Source of the DNA: Streptomyces uncialis
GTDB taxonomy: Bacteria > Actinomycetota > Actinomycetes > Streptomycetales > Streptomycetaceae
Length of the DNA: 64,000 nt
Direction: 5' to 3'
Assembly: GCF_001905345.1 (NCBI RefSeq)
Contig: NZ_LFBV01000001.1
Location: 1,189,321-1,253,320 of the forward strand
Shown in pieces: positions 25,697 through 34,645 of this stretch; the stretch's first letter is position 1; each line of letters starts with the position of its first letter. Under the pieces are notes generated by a model. That model worked only from the letters and a program-made list of their open reading frames with translations, ran no database searches and was not told the DNA's origin. A program made the translations under genes and the position numbers.

Positions 25697-26968
25697 ATGT
25701 CGCTGCCCTTGTCCCATCCCGCGCTCCGCGCCGCGGACCCCGACCTCGCCGCTCTCGTCGCCGCGGAGGAACAACTTCAGGCCGACACCTTGCGGCTGAT
25801 CCCCAGCGAGAACTACGTCTCCACCGCCGTCCTCGAAGCGAGCGGAACCGTCCTCCAGAACAAGTACAGCGAGGGCTACCCCGGCCGCCGCTACTACGAG
25901 GGTCAGCAGATCATCGACCAGGTCGAACGCCTGGCCGTCACGCGCGCCCGTTCCCTCTTCGGTGTCGACCACGCCAACGTCCAGCCCTACTCGGGTTCCC
26001 CGGCCAACCTTGCCGTGTACCTCGCCTTCGCCCAGCCCGGCGACCCCGTGATGGGCATGGCCCTGCCCATGGGAGGCCATCTCACCCACGGCTGGGGCGT
26101 CTCCGCCACCGGCAGCTGGTTCCGTGGCATCCAGTACGGCGTCCACCGCGACACCGGCCTCATCGACCTCGACCAGGTCCGCGACCTCGCCCTCAAGGAA
26201 CGCCCCAAGCTGATCTTCTGCGGCGGAACCGCTCTGCCGCGGACCATCGACTTCGCCGCGTTCGCGGAGATCGCCCAGGAGGCCGGAGCCCTTCTCGTCG
26301 CCGATATCGCCCATATCGCCGGCCTCATCGCGGGTGGCGCGCACCCCTCACCCGTGCCCCACGCCGACATCATCTCGACGACCACGCATAAGACCCTCCG
26401 TGGTCCCCGTGGCGCGATGCTCATGGCCCGTGCGGAACACGCCAAGGCCATCGACAAGGCGATCTTCCCCGGCCTCCAGGGCGGGCCCCACAACCAGACC
26501 ACCGCGGCCATCGCGGTCGCCCTCCACGAGGCGGCTCAGCCCTCCTTCCGTGACTACTCCCACGCCGTCGTCGCCAACGCCAAGTCCCTTGCGTCCGCGC
26601 TGCTGGGCCACGGCTACGACCTTGTCTCCGGCGGCACCGACAACCATCTGATCCTGATCGACCTCACCTCCAAGGATGTCCCCGGCAAGATCGCGGCCAA
26701 GGCCCTCGACCGCGCCGGGATCGTCGTGAACTACAACACCGTCCCCTACGACCCGCGGAAGCCCTTCGACCCCTCCGGTATCCGCATCGGAACCCCCTCC
26801 CTCACGTCCCGCGGTCTCACGCCGGACCAGATGCCCGCCGTGGCCGCATGGATCGACCGCGCCATCACCGCCTCACGAACCGGCGATGAACCCGCCCTCG
26901 CCAAGATCCGTGCCGAGGTCGCCGAGCTGATGGCCGCCCATCCGGCACCAGGTCTGCCCGCCGGCTGA
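25697..26968 (+). CDS. glyA: Serine hydroxymethyltransferase
   Basis: A 423-residue PLP enzyme from the ATG at 25697 (GGAGG upstream). Motifs are LIPSENYVSTAV, QNKYSEGYPGRRYYEG, ANVQPYSGSPAN, ADIAHIAGLIAGG, the Schiff-base lysine in STTTHKTLRGPRG (~residue 231) and GTDNHLILIDL. It converts serine and tetrahydrofolate to glycine and methylene-THF. Control by the ZTP riboswitch fits a one-carbon role. A terminator-like hairpin follows at 26976. Confidence 0.97.
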   Translation: MSLPLSHPALRAADPDLAALVAAEEQLQADTLRLIPSENYVSTAVLEASGTVLQNKYSEGYPGRRYYEGQQIIDQVERLAVTRARSLFGVDHANVQPYSGSPANLAVYLAFAQPGDPVMGMALPMGGHLTHGWGVSATGSWFRGIQYGVHRDTGLIDLDQVRDLALKERPKLIFCGGTALPRTIDFAAFAEIAQEAGALLVADIAHIAGLIAGGAHPSPVPHADIISTTTHKTLRGPRGAMLMARAEHAKAIDKAIFPGLQGGPHNQTTAAIAVALHEAAQPSFRDYSHAVVANAKSLASALLGHGYDLVSGGTDNHLILIDLTSKDVPGKIAAKALDRAGIVVNYNTVPYDPRKPFDPSGIRIGTPSLTSRGLTPDQMPAVAAWIDRAITASRTGDEPALAKIRAEVAELMAAHPAPGLPAG

Positions 26969-26975
26969 CCCCCTC

Positions 26976-27007
26976 GGGATGCGGCCGCTGACAGCCGGCC
27001 GCATCCC
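26976..27007. terminator. glyA terminator hairpin
   Basis: Arms GGGATGCGGCCG (26976-26987) and CGGCCGCATCCC (26996-27007) form a perfect 12-bp stem with an 8-base loop, 8 bp after the glyA stop. Confidence 0.8.
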
Positions 27008-27077
27008 GCCTGGTCGCTCACACCGGCCTACGCGTCAGCCGCACGGCGCGGCTGACGCCGATCCGCGCAACTCGCGA

Positions 27078-27908
27078 TCACAGGTCACGCAACTCCTGGC
27101 GGGGGCCTTCCTCACCGGGGCGTCGCCGGAAGAGCATCGCTTCAGGCATTCTGGAAGATGTCGAGGTGCGCAGCCGCGGGGCCAAGGGTCGCAGCAGCAA
27201 GGCCAGGAGTGCTCCTGCCACGAGCCCTGGCATGGCCCACCACCAGTTCTCCGTGAGACCCGGCCCGGCCGACGACACGGGGGCTATGTGTGTGCCGTCC
27301 TTGCCCGTAGCGGCGGATTCACCATTCGGGGCACCGCTGGTCAGTTCCTTCTGCGTGGCGGGGCTGTCCTCCACGGCCTCGGGATGCGTCCCACCCGTGG
27401 CATCTCTCGATAGAGGGCCCATCAACCCAAGGGACTTGAGCAACCTCAGGAGAGCCGCCGGGGACTCCGCCTTGTGCCAACGACTCTTCGTCGAGGGTGG
27501 ATCTACAGTCATCTGTATCCACAGCCCCGTGCTGCCGGAATTCGGATAGATCTTGTCCAGCCGCCAGGGATGCTCGTCATGCGCCATCCAAGCGATGTTG
27601 ATGTGACGTCGGTCATAAAGCTCTGCCCCGGCGTCCGGCTCCGCACGACCGGCCTCGGCCAGGTCGGGGAGCAGCAGCTCCAACTCTCGATACCTCTTGT
27701 CCAAGTGGTGGAGCGCTGTGGCCTCCGCGCTCCCGGGGGACACCAGCAGCACGCTGGTCGCCCCTCCCGCGACCGCTGGTGACGCCATGACCGAGCAGAC
27801 CAGCACCAGTGCCGCAACCGCCGTCGCGACCAGGCCCCGTGCCCGTGCCCGTGCCCCAACAGGATGTATGCCGAGGCGGATTCCGTACGACCTCCGAACC
27901 TCTTCCAT
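27078..27908 (-). CDS. Secreted/membrane-anchored protein of unknown function in the ECF sigma locus
   Basis: A 276-residue protein from the ATG at 27908, preceded by GGAGGAATCGC. An N-terminal signal or anchor (~24-46, LVATAVAALVLVCSVMAS) leads to an extracytoplasmic domain with HHLDKRYRELELLLPDL and HINIAWMAHDEHPWRLDKIYP. A flexible region and a C-terminal TM (~222-242, WWWAMPGLVAGALLALLL) with a basic tail follow. I do not recognise the fold. A copy of the GGGAACC-N16-TGTACC motif lies upstream (27959-27987), placing it in the presumed regulon of the ECF sigma at 29130-29750. Confidence 0.8.
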   Translation of the reverse strand: MEEVRRSYGIRLGIHPVGARARARGLVATAVAALVLVCSVMASPAVAGGATSVLLVSPGSAEATALHHLDKRYRELELLLPDLAEAGRAEPDAGAELYDRRHINIAWMAHDEHPWRLDKIYPNSGSTGLWIQMTVDPPSTKSRWHKAESPAALLRLLKSLGLMGPLSRDATGGTHPEAVEDSPATQKELTSGAPNGESAATGKDGTHIAPVSSAGPGLTENWWWAMPGLVAGALLALLLRPLAPRLRTSTSSRMPEAMLFRRRPGEEGPRQELRDL

Positions 27909-28225
27909 GCGATTCCTCCAGCCGCTCCCGGTGCGCCACGTCCGTACCGGTCACTTCTGGTACACCGCCCGGCGGGCTGAGGTTCCCACCATTCGGCGAC
28001 GAGATCCGGAGCTCGGGATTCCGTGAACCAGGCTCACGGAACTGCGTGTTCGGTGCATGCGGTTCCCGGTGCCCAGGGAGGAGGAAGAGGCTGCTGGAAC
28101 GCGTCGCCGATGTACTCACCTTGGCCGCCGCGCCGCATCTGGCCTCGACCGGCCTTGCCGCCGCGCCGGGCCGACCTTGCCTGGCTGCGGGTGAGATCTG
28201 TCCTCTGCGGCGGGTGCCGCTCCCT
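27909..28225. other. 317-bp gap between ECF-locus genes
   Basis: It carries the ECF-type promoter (listed separately) and a perfect 8-bp stem-loop, TTCCGTGA-ACCAGGC-TCACGGAA (28019-28041), which may terminate the sigma/partner transcript before the downstream gene's own promoter. No gene is supported. Confidence 0.55.
27959..27987 (-). promoter_or_regulatory. Putative ECF sigma promoter, site B
   Basis: Minus strand GGGAACC (27987-27981), 16 bases, TGTACC (27964-27959), followed by AGAAGTGA. Spacing and both boxes match sites A and C. The predicted start gives a ~44-nt leader with a GGAGG site before the ATG at 27908. Confidence 0.6.
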
Positions 28226-29137
28226 TTACTTCCGGGGCGCCACTGATTCGGCGATCCTCACCGCCTGATCCCGTGAAGCGACCCCTTCCAACCTGAGTGT
28301 CAGACGAGCCACGCTCTCCTGCCCGGAAGGACCCGAGGGACGGTCGGAGCGATCCGACTCCTGGTCCAGGGCCCACAGCAGAGTGGGCCCTGAAGTCCGC
28401 TCCGACCGGCTCCAGCTGGCTCCGGTGGCGTCCTCCATCCAGAAGGTCAGACGGTGCGGCTCCGAGAACCACAGAGCGGACTCCTTGTGCCCCCGGTCGG
28501 CTCCTCCACGGACCTCAAGCCAATCAGGGGTGTGGGTGACCGTCTTGGTGAATGCCGTGTCGAGCCGGGCGGGGAACTCGTCCAGTCGGATCGGGCTCCC
28601 GCCGTCGTCCCAGCACAGACTGATCAGGAAGCGGCCACCAGGCTCCGAGGTGACCTGGACACCGTCCGGCACACCCAGGGCCGCCGGGACCACCGGAGCA
28701 AATCCGGCGCGCTGCGCGGCGGTGCTCAGCGACATGGTCCCCTCGCAAGGGGGGACCTGCCCTTCCTGGGGCGGTCGTGCGGAGGGAACCTGCTGTATCC
28801 GCACACCACTGAACCCGAACCAGTCCCCGACCGTGGCCCGTACCGGCGGTGTCAGGACGGCAACCGTGAGCAGACCGCAGAAGGCGGCGCTGAACATCCT
28901 CCACCGCATCCGGAGCCAACGCCTCAGGCGCACCTTTCCCGGTGGTGGCTCCGCCACGAGTACCGGTGCCCCTTCCGCGAGGATCTGCGCCAGCACCCGC
29001 TCGACCATGGTCTCGGCCTGATCGGGGCCCGGCCGGTGGTACGACCTGCCCAGGTCCCGCAGCTCGTGCCGCAGATCCGGTCGGGACGCATGTCCGGCGT
29101 TGTCGCCCTCGTCGCGTCCGGTGCCTCGCTCACCCAC
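28226..29137 (-). CDS. Membrane protein partner of the ECF sigma (anti-sigma-like)
   Basis: A 303-residue protein. The GTG at 29137 follows GGAAGGAG and overlaps the sigma gene's last codons, indicating translational coupling. Layout: an acidic cytoplasmic N-terminus of ~90 residues with helices (LRHELRDLGRSYHRPG, ETMVERVLAQIL), one TM (~103-120, FSAAFCGLLTVAVLTPPV), then an extracytoplasmic domain with AAQRAGFAPVVPAALG and LWFSEPHRLTFWMEDATG. This is the layout of a membrane anti-sigma factor, but no zinc-finger H-x3-C-x2-C motif is present. Function is inferred from position. Confidence 0.82.
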   Translation of the reverse strand: MGERGTGRDEGDNAGHASRPDLRHELRDLGRSYHRPGPDQAETMVERVLAQILAEGAPVLVAEPPPGKVRLRRWLRMRWRMFSAAFCGLLTVAVLTPPVRATVGDWFGFSGVRIQQVPSARPPQEGQVPPCEGTMSLSTAAQRAGFAPVVPAALGVPDGVQVTSEPGGRFLISLCWDDGGSPIRLDEFPARLDTAFTKTVTHTPDWLEVRGGADRGHKESALWFSEPHRLTFWMEDATGASWSRSERTSGPTLLWALDQESDRSDRPSGPSGQESVARLTLRLEGVASRDQAVRIAESVAPRK

Positions 29138-29750
29138 GCCCGTCACCTCCTTCCCGTACGCAGCGCTCGGCCAGCCCCGGTGGCAGCAGATTGCCGAGCT
29201 TGCGCAGAGCACGGTTGAGCCGGGACTTGACCGTGCCCTTCGGCCAGCCGAGGGCCTGGGCCGTCTCGCCCTCGTCCATCTCCAGGAGATAGCGGTAGGT
29301 GACCACCATGCGATGGTCGTCGCTGAGCTGCTCCATGGCTTTGACCAGGGCTTTCTTCCGCTCTATCGCCAATGCCGCTATCGCTGGGTCCGACGATTCC
29401 GGTATCGGCGGCTGGGCCTCCAACAAGGCCGACTCGCCGTCGGCGACCAAGCGCCGACGAGCGGCCGAGCGCACTGTGTTCCTTGTCTCATTGGCGACGA
29501 TGCTCAGCAGCCAAGGACGGAAAGCCGAACCGTCCCGGAACTGCCCCAAGGAGTAGAACGCTTTGAGGAACGCTTGCTGCACCATGTCCTCCGCGTCCGC
29601 TCCCGCACCGAGCGCCAGGGCCGCGCGCATCGCGATCGGCGTGTGGGCGCGCACGAGCTCGGCGTATGCCTCCGGCTCCCCGGATCGCACACGCGCGATC
29701 ACCGCGCTCTCGTCGACGGCGATGCGGTCCCCCTCCCGCGTCGTCTTCAC
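29130..29750 (-). CDS. ECF-family RNA polymerase sigma factor
   Basis: A 206-residue sigma factor. Region 2 contains YAELVRAHTPIAMRAALAL, DAEDMVQQAFLKAFYSLGQFRDG and FRPWLLSIVANETRNTVRS. Region 4 contains LSDDHRMVVTYRYLLEMDEGETAQALGWPKGTVKSRLNRAL. The GTG at 29750 lies exactly seven bases after the -10-like TGTACC of promoter site A, so the message is probably leaderless, which supports this start over upstream ones in the open frame. It is cotranscribed with the overlapping membrane partner at 28226-29137 and likely recognises GGGAACC-N16-TGTACC. Confidence 0.92.
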   Translation of the reverse strand: MKTTREGDRIAVDESAVIARVRSGEPEAYAELVRAHTPIAMRAALALGAGADAEDMVQQAFLKAFYSLGQFRDGSAFRPWLLSIVANETRNTVRSAARRRLVADGESALLEAQPPIPESSDPAIAALAIERKKALVKAMEQLSDDHRMVVTYRYLLEMDEGETAQALGWPKGTVKSRLNRALRKLGNLLPPGLAERCVREGGDGRG

Positions 29751-29756
29751 ATTCTT

Positions 29757-29785
29757 GGTACACCGAAGGTGACCGATCGGTTCCC
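29757..29785 (-). promoter_or_regulatory. Putative autoregulatory ECF promoter, site A
   Basis: Minus strand GGGAACC (29785-29779), 16 bases, TGTACC (29762-29757). The next seven bases are AAGAAT and the G of the sigma gene's GTG, so transcription would begin at the start codon. Confidence 0.6.
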
Positions 29786-29838
29786 ACTTCGCCGAAGATC
29801 GGCCGGGGAAGATCGGATGGCGAAGGTCTCGTGGATAG

Positions 29839-30891
<1,053 letters not shown>

Positions 30892-31007
30892 GTACCGGCC
30901 CGGACCTGCGGTGATGTTCCGCCGCTCGCAGGGAGTCGTACAGTCGTATCCGGTATCGGATCGCATCAGTGACCAGCCATGCCCATCCACGACGACGGGA
31001 GACTGAC

Positions 31008-31589
31008 GTGGGGACCGTAACGATCGGTGTGTCGATCGCGGTCCCGGAGCCACATGGCAGCCTGCTCCAGGAGCGGCGCGCGGGCTTCGGTGACCCCGCG
31101 GCGCACGGCATTCCCACCCACGTCACCTTGCTCCCGCCGACCGAGGTCGATGCCGCGGCGCTGGCCTCGATCGAGGTGCATCTCAGGGAGGTGGCATGCG
31201 CCGCGCGCCCCTTCCCGATGAGGCTCTCCGGGACGGGTACCTTCCGGCCGCTGTCACCCGTCGTCTTCGTGCAGATCGTCGAGGGTGCCGCTGCTTGCGC
31301 CTGGCTCCAGAAGCGGGTGCGTGACTCGTCCGGGCCCCTCGCGCGTGAGCTCCAGTTCCCGTACCACCCGCATGTCACCATCGCGCACGGCATCGACGAG
31401 GCGGCCATGGACCGGGCGTACGAGGAGCTGGCCTCCTACGAGGCCGAGTGGCCCGTCACCGACTTCTCCCTGTACGAGCAGGGCGCAGACCAGGTGTGGC
31501 GCAAGATCCGGGACTTCGCGTTCGGCGGTCCCACCGTGCCGCAGCAGGTCACGGCCCCCGCCGAACGCGGAACGCTCCCGGCTCGCTGA
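31008..31589 (+). CDS. 2'-5' RNA ligase/cyclic phosphodiesterase-family protein
   Basis: A 193-residue 2H-phosphoesterase-superfamily protein from the GTG at 31008 (GGGAG upstream). The two H-x-T motifs of the family are visible as THVTLLPP (~42-49) and HPHVTIAHG (~122-130). Such proteins cleave or ligate 2',5' or 2',3'-cyclic phosphates of RNA; substrates in Streptomyces are unknown. It follows trpS by 116 bp and ends in a perfect palindromic terminator. Confidence 0.9.
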   Translation: MGTVTIGVSIAVPEPHGSLLQERRAGFGDPAAHGIPTHVTLLPPTEVDAAALASIEVHLREVACAARPFPMRLSGTGTFRPLSPVVFVQIVEGAAACAWLQKRVRDSSGPLARELQFPYHPHVTIAHGIDEAAMDRAYEELASYEAEWPVTDFSLYEQGADQVWRKIRDFAFGGPTVPQQVTAPAERGTLPAR

Positions 31590-31591
31590 CA

Positions 31592-31613
31592 GCCGACCCG
31601 CGCGCGGGTCGGC
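31592..31613. terminator. Perfect palindromic terminator between convergent genes
   Basis: GCCGACCCGCG and its exact reverse complement form a 22-bp palindrome 2 bp after the RNA-ligase-like stop, followed by ATTGTTC. It can serve the convergent SDR gene (ending at 31672) too. Confidence 0.75.
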
Positions 31614-31671
31614 ATTGTTCACAACTGCTGGTCGCGGACCTGGGCAGCGGTCCCTTGCGGGGTTCGGTGGA

Positions 31672-32427
31672 TCACCAGGGGAGACGGCGGAAGACCGCGC
31701 GCGGAGTGTGCCGCAGCGCCGACATCACCACCCGCAGTGCGCCGGGTACCCACACCGTCTCCGAACGCCGCCGCAGCCCGGCCTCGATCGCTGTCGCCAC
31801 TGCTTCCGGCGTCGTGGACAAGGTGATCCTCTGCGGAGCGATGCTCTTCTTCGTCCGCACGAATCCAGGACGCACGACCATGACGTGCACACCGGTGCCG
31901 TGCAGCGCGTCGCCGAGGCCCTGTGCGAAGGTGTCCAGACCGGCTTTGCTGGAGCCGTAGATGAAGTCACTTCTACGGGCCCGTTCGCCCGCGACGGAGG
32001 ACAGGACGGCCAGGGTGCCGTGGCCCTGATTCTGGAGTGCCTGGGCGCATACGAGCCCCGCTGACACCGCGCCGATGTAGTTCGTCCGGGCGACGTTGAC
32101 CGCGGCCACCGGGTCGCTCTCGTCGTGTGCCTGGTCCCCGGGCACACCGAACGCCATCAGCACCATGTCGATGCTGCCCTCGGCGAAGACCTTGCCGAGG
32201 GCAGCATCGTGCGTTCCGGGTTCGAGCGCGTCGAACGTCACCGTGCGCACGTCCGGCCCCAGCGCGCGCAGCTGGTCGGCGGCGGACTCCAACCCGGGTG
32301 ACGGGCGCCCCGCCAGCCATACGGTCCGGGTGCTGCGGGCCACCAGTCGGCGCGCTGTGGCGAGCGCGATCTCGGAAGTACCACCGAGGACGAGCAGGGA
32401 ATTGGGGAGGCCGAAGGCGTCCTTCAT
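31672..32427 (-). CDS. DprE2-like short-chain dehydrogenase (decaprenylphosphoryl-2-ketoribose reductase family)
   Basis: A 251-residue SDR from the ATG at 32427. The cofactor motif is the unusual LVLGGTSEIALATARRL, as in DprE2. DMVLMAFGVPGD, the catalytic Ser in AVLSSVAGERA and Y-x-x-x-K in DFIYGSSKAGLDTFAQG follow. DprE2 reduces decaprenylphosphoryl-2-keto-erythro-pentose to the arabinose donor after DprE1 oxidation. No DprE1-like FAD oxidase is in the window, while a PAP2 phosphatase is the next gene on the right. Assignment as DprE2 itself is from motif memory. Confidence 0.85.
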   Translation of the reverse strand: MKDAFGLPNSLLVLGGTSEIALATARRLVARSTRTVWLAGRPSPGLESAADQLRALGPDVRTVTFDALEPGTHDAALGKVFAEGSIDMVLMAFGVPGDQAHDESDPVAAVNVARTNYIGAVSAGLVCAQALQNQGHGTLAVLSSVAGERARRSDFIYGSSKAGLDTFAQGLGDALHGTGVHVMVVRPGFVRTKKSIAPQRITLSTTPEAVATAIEAGLRRRSETVWVPGALRVVMSALRHTPRAVFRRLPW

Positions 32428-32703
32428 GGGAACCACACTCCGATGCGGGGGGCAGAGGCTGAACGGGAGCCGGGGCGGGCGAGCGGAAGTCGGGCGGCGG
32501 AGGCCGGACGGGGGAGGGGGAGGGGAAGCGGAGGCCGGACGGTGGGAGGGAGCGGAACGGGCCGGTCGGGGCACGGGAGATCGGGACGTCGGTCCGGGAG
32601 CGGAGCGGGGCCTCGGGGTCCGGCCGGCGGTGGGGCGGGTCGGGTCGGCCGGATTGGCCCGGTCCGGGCCGACTCGGCTCGGCGAAGAAAGCAGGGCCTT
32701 GGC

Positions 32704-32732
32704 GGGAACCGATCCAGGGCGGTCGGTGTACC
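32704..32732 (+). promoter_or_regulatory. Putative ECF sigma promoter, site C
   Basis: GGGAACC (32704-32710), 16 bases, TGTACC (32727-32732), then AGAAGTGA, identical to site B from CGGTGTACC through AGAAGTGA. It points toward the ORF at 32780 and the PAP2 gene at 33333. Confidence 0.5.
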
Positions 32733-32779
32733 AGAAGTGAAGGTCGGGACGCCGTCGACTGCGGGTCAAGGAGATCGAA

Positions 32780-33169
32780 ATGGCTGGTCGTAGGGGGAGT
32801 TGGCTGTGGGTGGGCGGTCGGTGGACCGATCGGCGTCGCGCCGGCGGCGACGGCCGGTCCGCCGGGGTGCCCGGCCGCCCCGGGGCTCGGGGTGAACGGA
32901 CGATCGCGCACAGCGGAGCGGCAATTCGACGGTCAGGCGAGCTCGGGTACGCGGGTGCGGGTGCGCGGTTCTCCATAAGAGGGGACCGGCTGGCCAGGGT
33001 TGGCGCCGGGGCGACGAGCGGTCGCGCGGACGGCTGTCAGACGGTGGCGCACGCGAGCAGATGGCACGCGAGCAGAAGGCGCGCGGATACGGGCAGGCGG
33101 CGCTGGTTCCGGGGGTGTCCTGATGAGTGGCGCGGACGTGCGGTCATGGGCGGTTCCGGCCGGACATGA
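32780..33169 (+). CDS. Hypothetical 129-residue ORF behind ECF-type promoter
   Basis: An ATG at 32780 is preceded by AAGGAG at 32768-32773 and by promoter site C 48 bp upstream, the only reason to list it. The product is very Arg/Gly/Trp-rich, without a recognisable domain, signal peptide or membrane segment, and its codon pattern is not clearly coding. It may be a decayed gene or a chance frame, and the promoter could instead serve the PAP2 gene. Confidence 0.25.
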   Translation: MAGRRGSWLWVGGRWTDRRRAGGDGRSAGVPGRPGARGERTIAHSGAAIRRSGELGYAGAGARFSIRGDRLARVGAGATSGRADGCQTVAHASRWHASRRRADTGRRRWFRGCPDEWRGRAVMGGSGRT

Positions 33170-33332
33170 GTCGACGGGCATGAGGGCGACCGTATCGGTA
33201 TCGATTGGACGTATTGCGCAAATTTTGAGGGATGATCACTGAAATGGGGGATTGGGGGAGTGTCATCCAATCAGGTTGCTTCGTTTGGATGTTGCGTAGG
33301 GGCGACAGATACGGATCGAAGCTGGGGGACCT

Positions 33333-34412
33333 GTGCACGAGTTGGATCAGCGCTTGCTGACGGCGCTGCGTGATTGCGGACAGTTTCCAAGGGTGTTGGC
33401 GACCGCGCGGTTGCTCTCGTGGAGTGGAGAACACGGTGCGATGTGGCTCGCCGCCGGATTGGTGGGCGCCGCTGTGGACGAGGAGCGGAAGACCGCGTGG
33501 TTGCGAGGGACGGCGGTGACGTTCGGAGCGCATGCGGTGAGCATGGGGATCAAGCTCGTGGTGCGTAGGCCACGGCCGGGTGAGGCGGCACCGTTGGTGT
33601 GGACGTCGGGGCGGCACTCCTTCCCCAGTTCGCACGCCACGGCTGCGGCTGCGGCAGCGGTGGCTTTCGGGGCATTGTCACCTACCGGGGCGCTCGTCCT
33701 GCCACCCTTGGCGGCGGCGATGTGCGTGTCGCGCATGGTGGTGGGGGTCCACTATCCGACGGATGTGGTGGCCGGCGCTGCTCTGGGGGCGATCACGGCG
33801 AAGTTGGGGGCGCCGTGGATGTTCAGGGCCTTGGCGGCGGCCGGGCCTGTTTCGACGGCGTTCACGGCAGGGCGGATCTCGGCCGCGCTGGCGGCTGTTT
33901 CGGGTGGCCGGGCCGCGGCTGTTTCGCAGGCCGGGGCGACGGTCGCCGAGCGGGCGGGGCGATTGGTGTCACGAGTCCAGGAAGCCGCACGGACCTCGAC
34001 GGTGATGACCACTCCTGCGGCCGCTGGGGACCGATGGCAGGGCCCCGGGCCTTCCGTCGGCGTGGGGACGGGGCTGTGGGAGGGCCGTGACGCGACGGGG
34101 GACGAGGCGAGGACTTGGTTGCCGACTCCCCGGCCGGTCGCGCGAGTCGTCCCCCGGCATGCCGGGCGGCATGCTCCCCGGTCCGGTGCGCGGCATGTTC
34201 CTCGGCCTGTGCTGCCGCTCGTCCCCCGGCCGGTCGTGGGGCCCGTGCTGAGGCCCGTGCTCGGAATGCTGCTCGGTCAGATGGGCGGCTCGGTGCTCGG
34301 GCCTGGTGGGACGGCAGGGTCGGGGACCGAGAGCGGTCCCGTTGCTGAGCGATGGGCCGGCGGTGTGTCCGGGGTGCCGCGATCCGGCAGCGGCACGGCG
34401 GAGCGGCTGTGA
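33333..34412 (+). CDS. PAP2-family lipid phosphatase
   Basis: A 359-residue protein from the GTG at 33333 (GGGGG upstream). It has the three phosphatidic-acid-phosphatase motifs: KLVVRRPRPG, SFPSSHATAAAA and SRMVVGVHYPTDVVAG, spread over hydrophobic helices in residues ~40-190. The last ~150 residues are a low-complexity Arg/Pro/Gly tail. It should dephosphorylate a polyprenyl or phospholipid phosphate at the membrane. Its position next to a DprE2-like gene is reminiscent of the decaprenylphosphoryl-phosphoribose phosphatase step, but this is inference. Confidence 0.9.
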   Translation: MHELDQRLLTALRDCGQFPRVLATARLLSWSGEHGAMWLAAGLVGAAVDEERKTAWLRGTAVTFGAHAVSMGIKLVVRRPRPGEAAPLVWTSGRHSFPSSHATAAAAAAVAFGALSPTGALVLPPLAAAMCVSRMVVGVHYPTDVVAGAALGAITAKLGAPWMFRALAAAGPVSTAFTAGRISAALAAVSGGRAAAVSQAGATVAERAGRLVSRVQEAARTSTVMTTPAAAGDRWQGPGPSVGVGTGLWEGRDATGDEARTWLPTPRPVARVVPRHAGRHAPRSGARHVPRPVLPLVPRPVVGPVLRPVLGMLLGQMGGSVLGPGGTAGSGTESGPVAERWAGGVSGVPRSGSGTAERL

Positions 34413-34449
34413 GGTAGGGCGCCGGAGCCCCGGTGCTTATGGGTGAGTG

Positions 34450-34477
34450 CCGGGCGGCTGTCAGTGGAGCCGCCCGG
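34450..34477. terminator. Stem-loop after the PAP2 gene
   Basis: CCGGGCGGCT / AGCCGCCCGG arms (perfect 10 bp) with an 8-base loop, 38 bp downstream of the stop. Confidence 0.7.
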
Positions 34478-34645
34478 CCGTGGGAGAAGTGGGTGGACAG
34501 CAGGTGGGGTGCCGGGATCGTGGGGTATGCGGACCTGTGTGTTCCGGACAGTGGCGGAGAGCGGTACGGGTGACGTGATGGGGCTACGGGAGCAGCGGCG
34601 GCCCGTGGACGGGCGTCGGACGACGGCAGGAGGAGGTGGCAGGTC

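Larger units (their letters stand above)
32428..33332. other. Long purine-biased gap between SDR and PAP2 genes
   Basis: The left part (32440-32700) is strongly G/A-rich on the plus strand with repeated GGAGGCCGGACGG words. The centre carries ECF-type promoter site C and a weak ORF. The right part (33170-33330) is noticeably less GC-rich and has CATCCAA / TTGGATG arms (33264-33291) just before the PAP2 gene. No conserved gene was recognised. Confidence 0.5.
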
